A stretch of 64,000 bases of DNA from Caecitellus pseudoparvulus (taxonomy: Eukaryota > Bigyra: Bicosoecida). A model generated the notes under the pieces. The model was not told the DNA's origin, did not search any database, and saw only the letters and a program-made list of their open reading frames with translations. Below are positions 63,627-64,000 of this stretch, in pieces; the stretch's first letter is position 1, and each line of letters starts with the position of its first letter. The DNA lies in contig CBFFRQ010000030.1 in assembly GCA_965644315.1 (NCBI GenBank), positions 1 to 64,000 on the forward strand, written 5' to 3'. The position numbers were made by a program, and so were the translations under genes.

Positions 63627-64000
63627 ATGGCCAGCACTGTCGACCACCCCCTGGCAGACAAATGGACCCTGTGGTACAAGCGCAAGCAAGGACACGGTGG
63701 AGCTCAGCCTGTGCGTGCCGCTCTGGCTGGCTTTCGCGCGTGAAACACCCGCGCAACTCCGAACCCCCCCTCGCCCCGCAGGCGCCTGGACGCTGGGCGG
63801 ACTCCCTGAAGCAGCTGCAGGACTTTGACACGGTGAGTGTTTTCAAAGCCCCTGACGCACCTCCGCTCCTCCCACGCCGAGCCCTGTTCACCCTGCAGGT
63901 TGGAGGCTTCTGGGACGCCTACTGCCACATCGTGCGCGCTGACAAGCTGCCGGCCCGCACGAGCGTGCACCTGTTTAAGGCAGGCGTGCAGCCCCTGTGG
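63627..64000 (+). CDS. eIF4E: Translation initiation factor eIF4E family, 5' part (runs off window)
   Basis: Exons 63627-63710, 63782-63832 and from 63899 onward are joined by GT-AG introns of 71 and 66 nt, both phase 0. The product starts MASTVDHPLADKWTLWYKRK and continues GRWADSLKQLQDFDT, FWDAYCHI and LFKAGVQPLW. These are the family's HPL..WTLW start and the three conserved tryptophans (equivalents of human Trp56, Trp73 and Trp102); Trp56 and Trp102 stack on the mRNA cap. It binds the 5' cap and recruits eIF4G. ATG 63627 (CAGCATGG) begins a short N-terminus; the frame is open further upstream. The 3' end is outside the window. Confidence 0.9.

Overview
The window is the left end of a linear nuclear chromosome from a GC-rich microbial eukaryote. 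The evidence is about 5.36 kb of uninterrupted TAACCC (TTAGGG-type) telomere at base 1, short GT-AG introns of 51-114 nt in the inner genes, strong CACCATGG-like start contexts, and clearly eukaryotic genes (ATE1, elongin-B-like, RBR ubiquitin ligase, family-A DNA polymerase, eIF4E). A free-living alga or other protist fits. The lineage cannot be fixed from this sequence alone.

Layout. (1) 1-5356: telomere. (2) 5357-23808: three head-to-tail non-LTR retrotransposons embedded in telomeric repeats, with their 5' ends facing the chromosome end. Copy 1 is a short divergent element without endonuclease or reverse transcriptase. Copies 2 and 3 are almost identical full-length elements of about 7.75 kb with an unknown N-terminal region, an APE-type endonuclease, RT and a C-terminal zinc knuckle. 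(3) 23809-28532: relic DNA. It holds a truncated ATE1 copy cut off at a telomeric seed, joined to the C-terminal half of a dead DEAD-box RNA helicase, then unreadable sequence. (4) 28533-41442: subtelomeric accessory zone. It holds a buried tail of the telomeric retroelement, a large unknown protein with an HEPN-like motif and a zinc ribbon, a Mutator-like (MULE) transposase with SWIM and Tudor-like domains, and directly upstream of it a RecQ-like helicase remnant lacking catalytic motifs. (5) 42573-64000: compact core genes. They are ATE1, an elongin-B-like gene, a 3086-residue ankyrin/UBA/RBR ubiquitin ligase, a Pol nu/theta-like DNA polymerase, a small unknown gene, a 2.1-kb hAT-type element with a perfect 8-bp target duplication, and the 5' part of an eIF4E gene that runs off the window.

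How it fits together. The outer 24 kb looks like a chromosome end that broke inside an ATE1 copy, was healed with a short telomere seed and then grew by retrotransposon additions and telomerase. ATE1, elongin B and the RBR ligase form a neighbouring set of protein-modification and ubiquitin-pathway genes. Many coding breaks in the outer part are one-base changes in C/G runs, so some may be consensus errors rather than true mutations.
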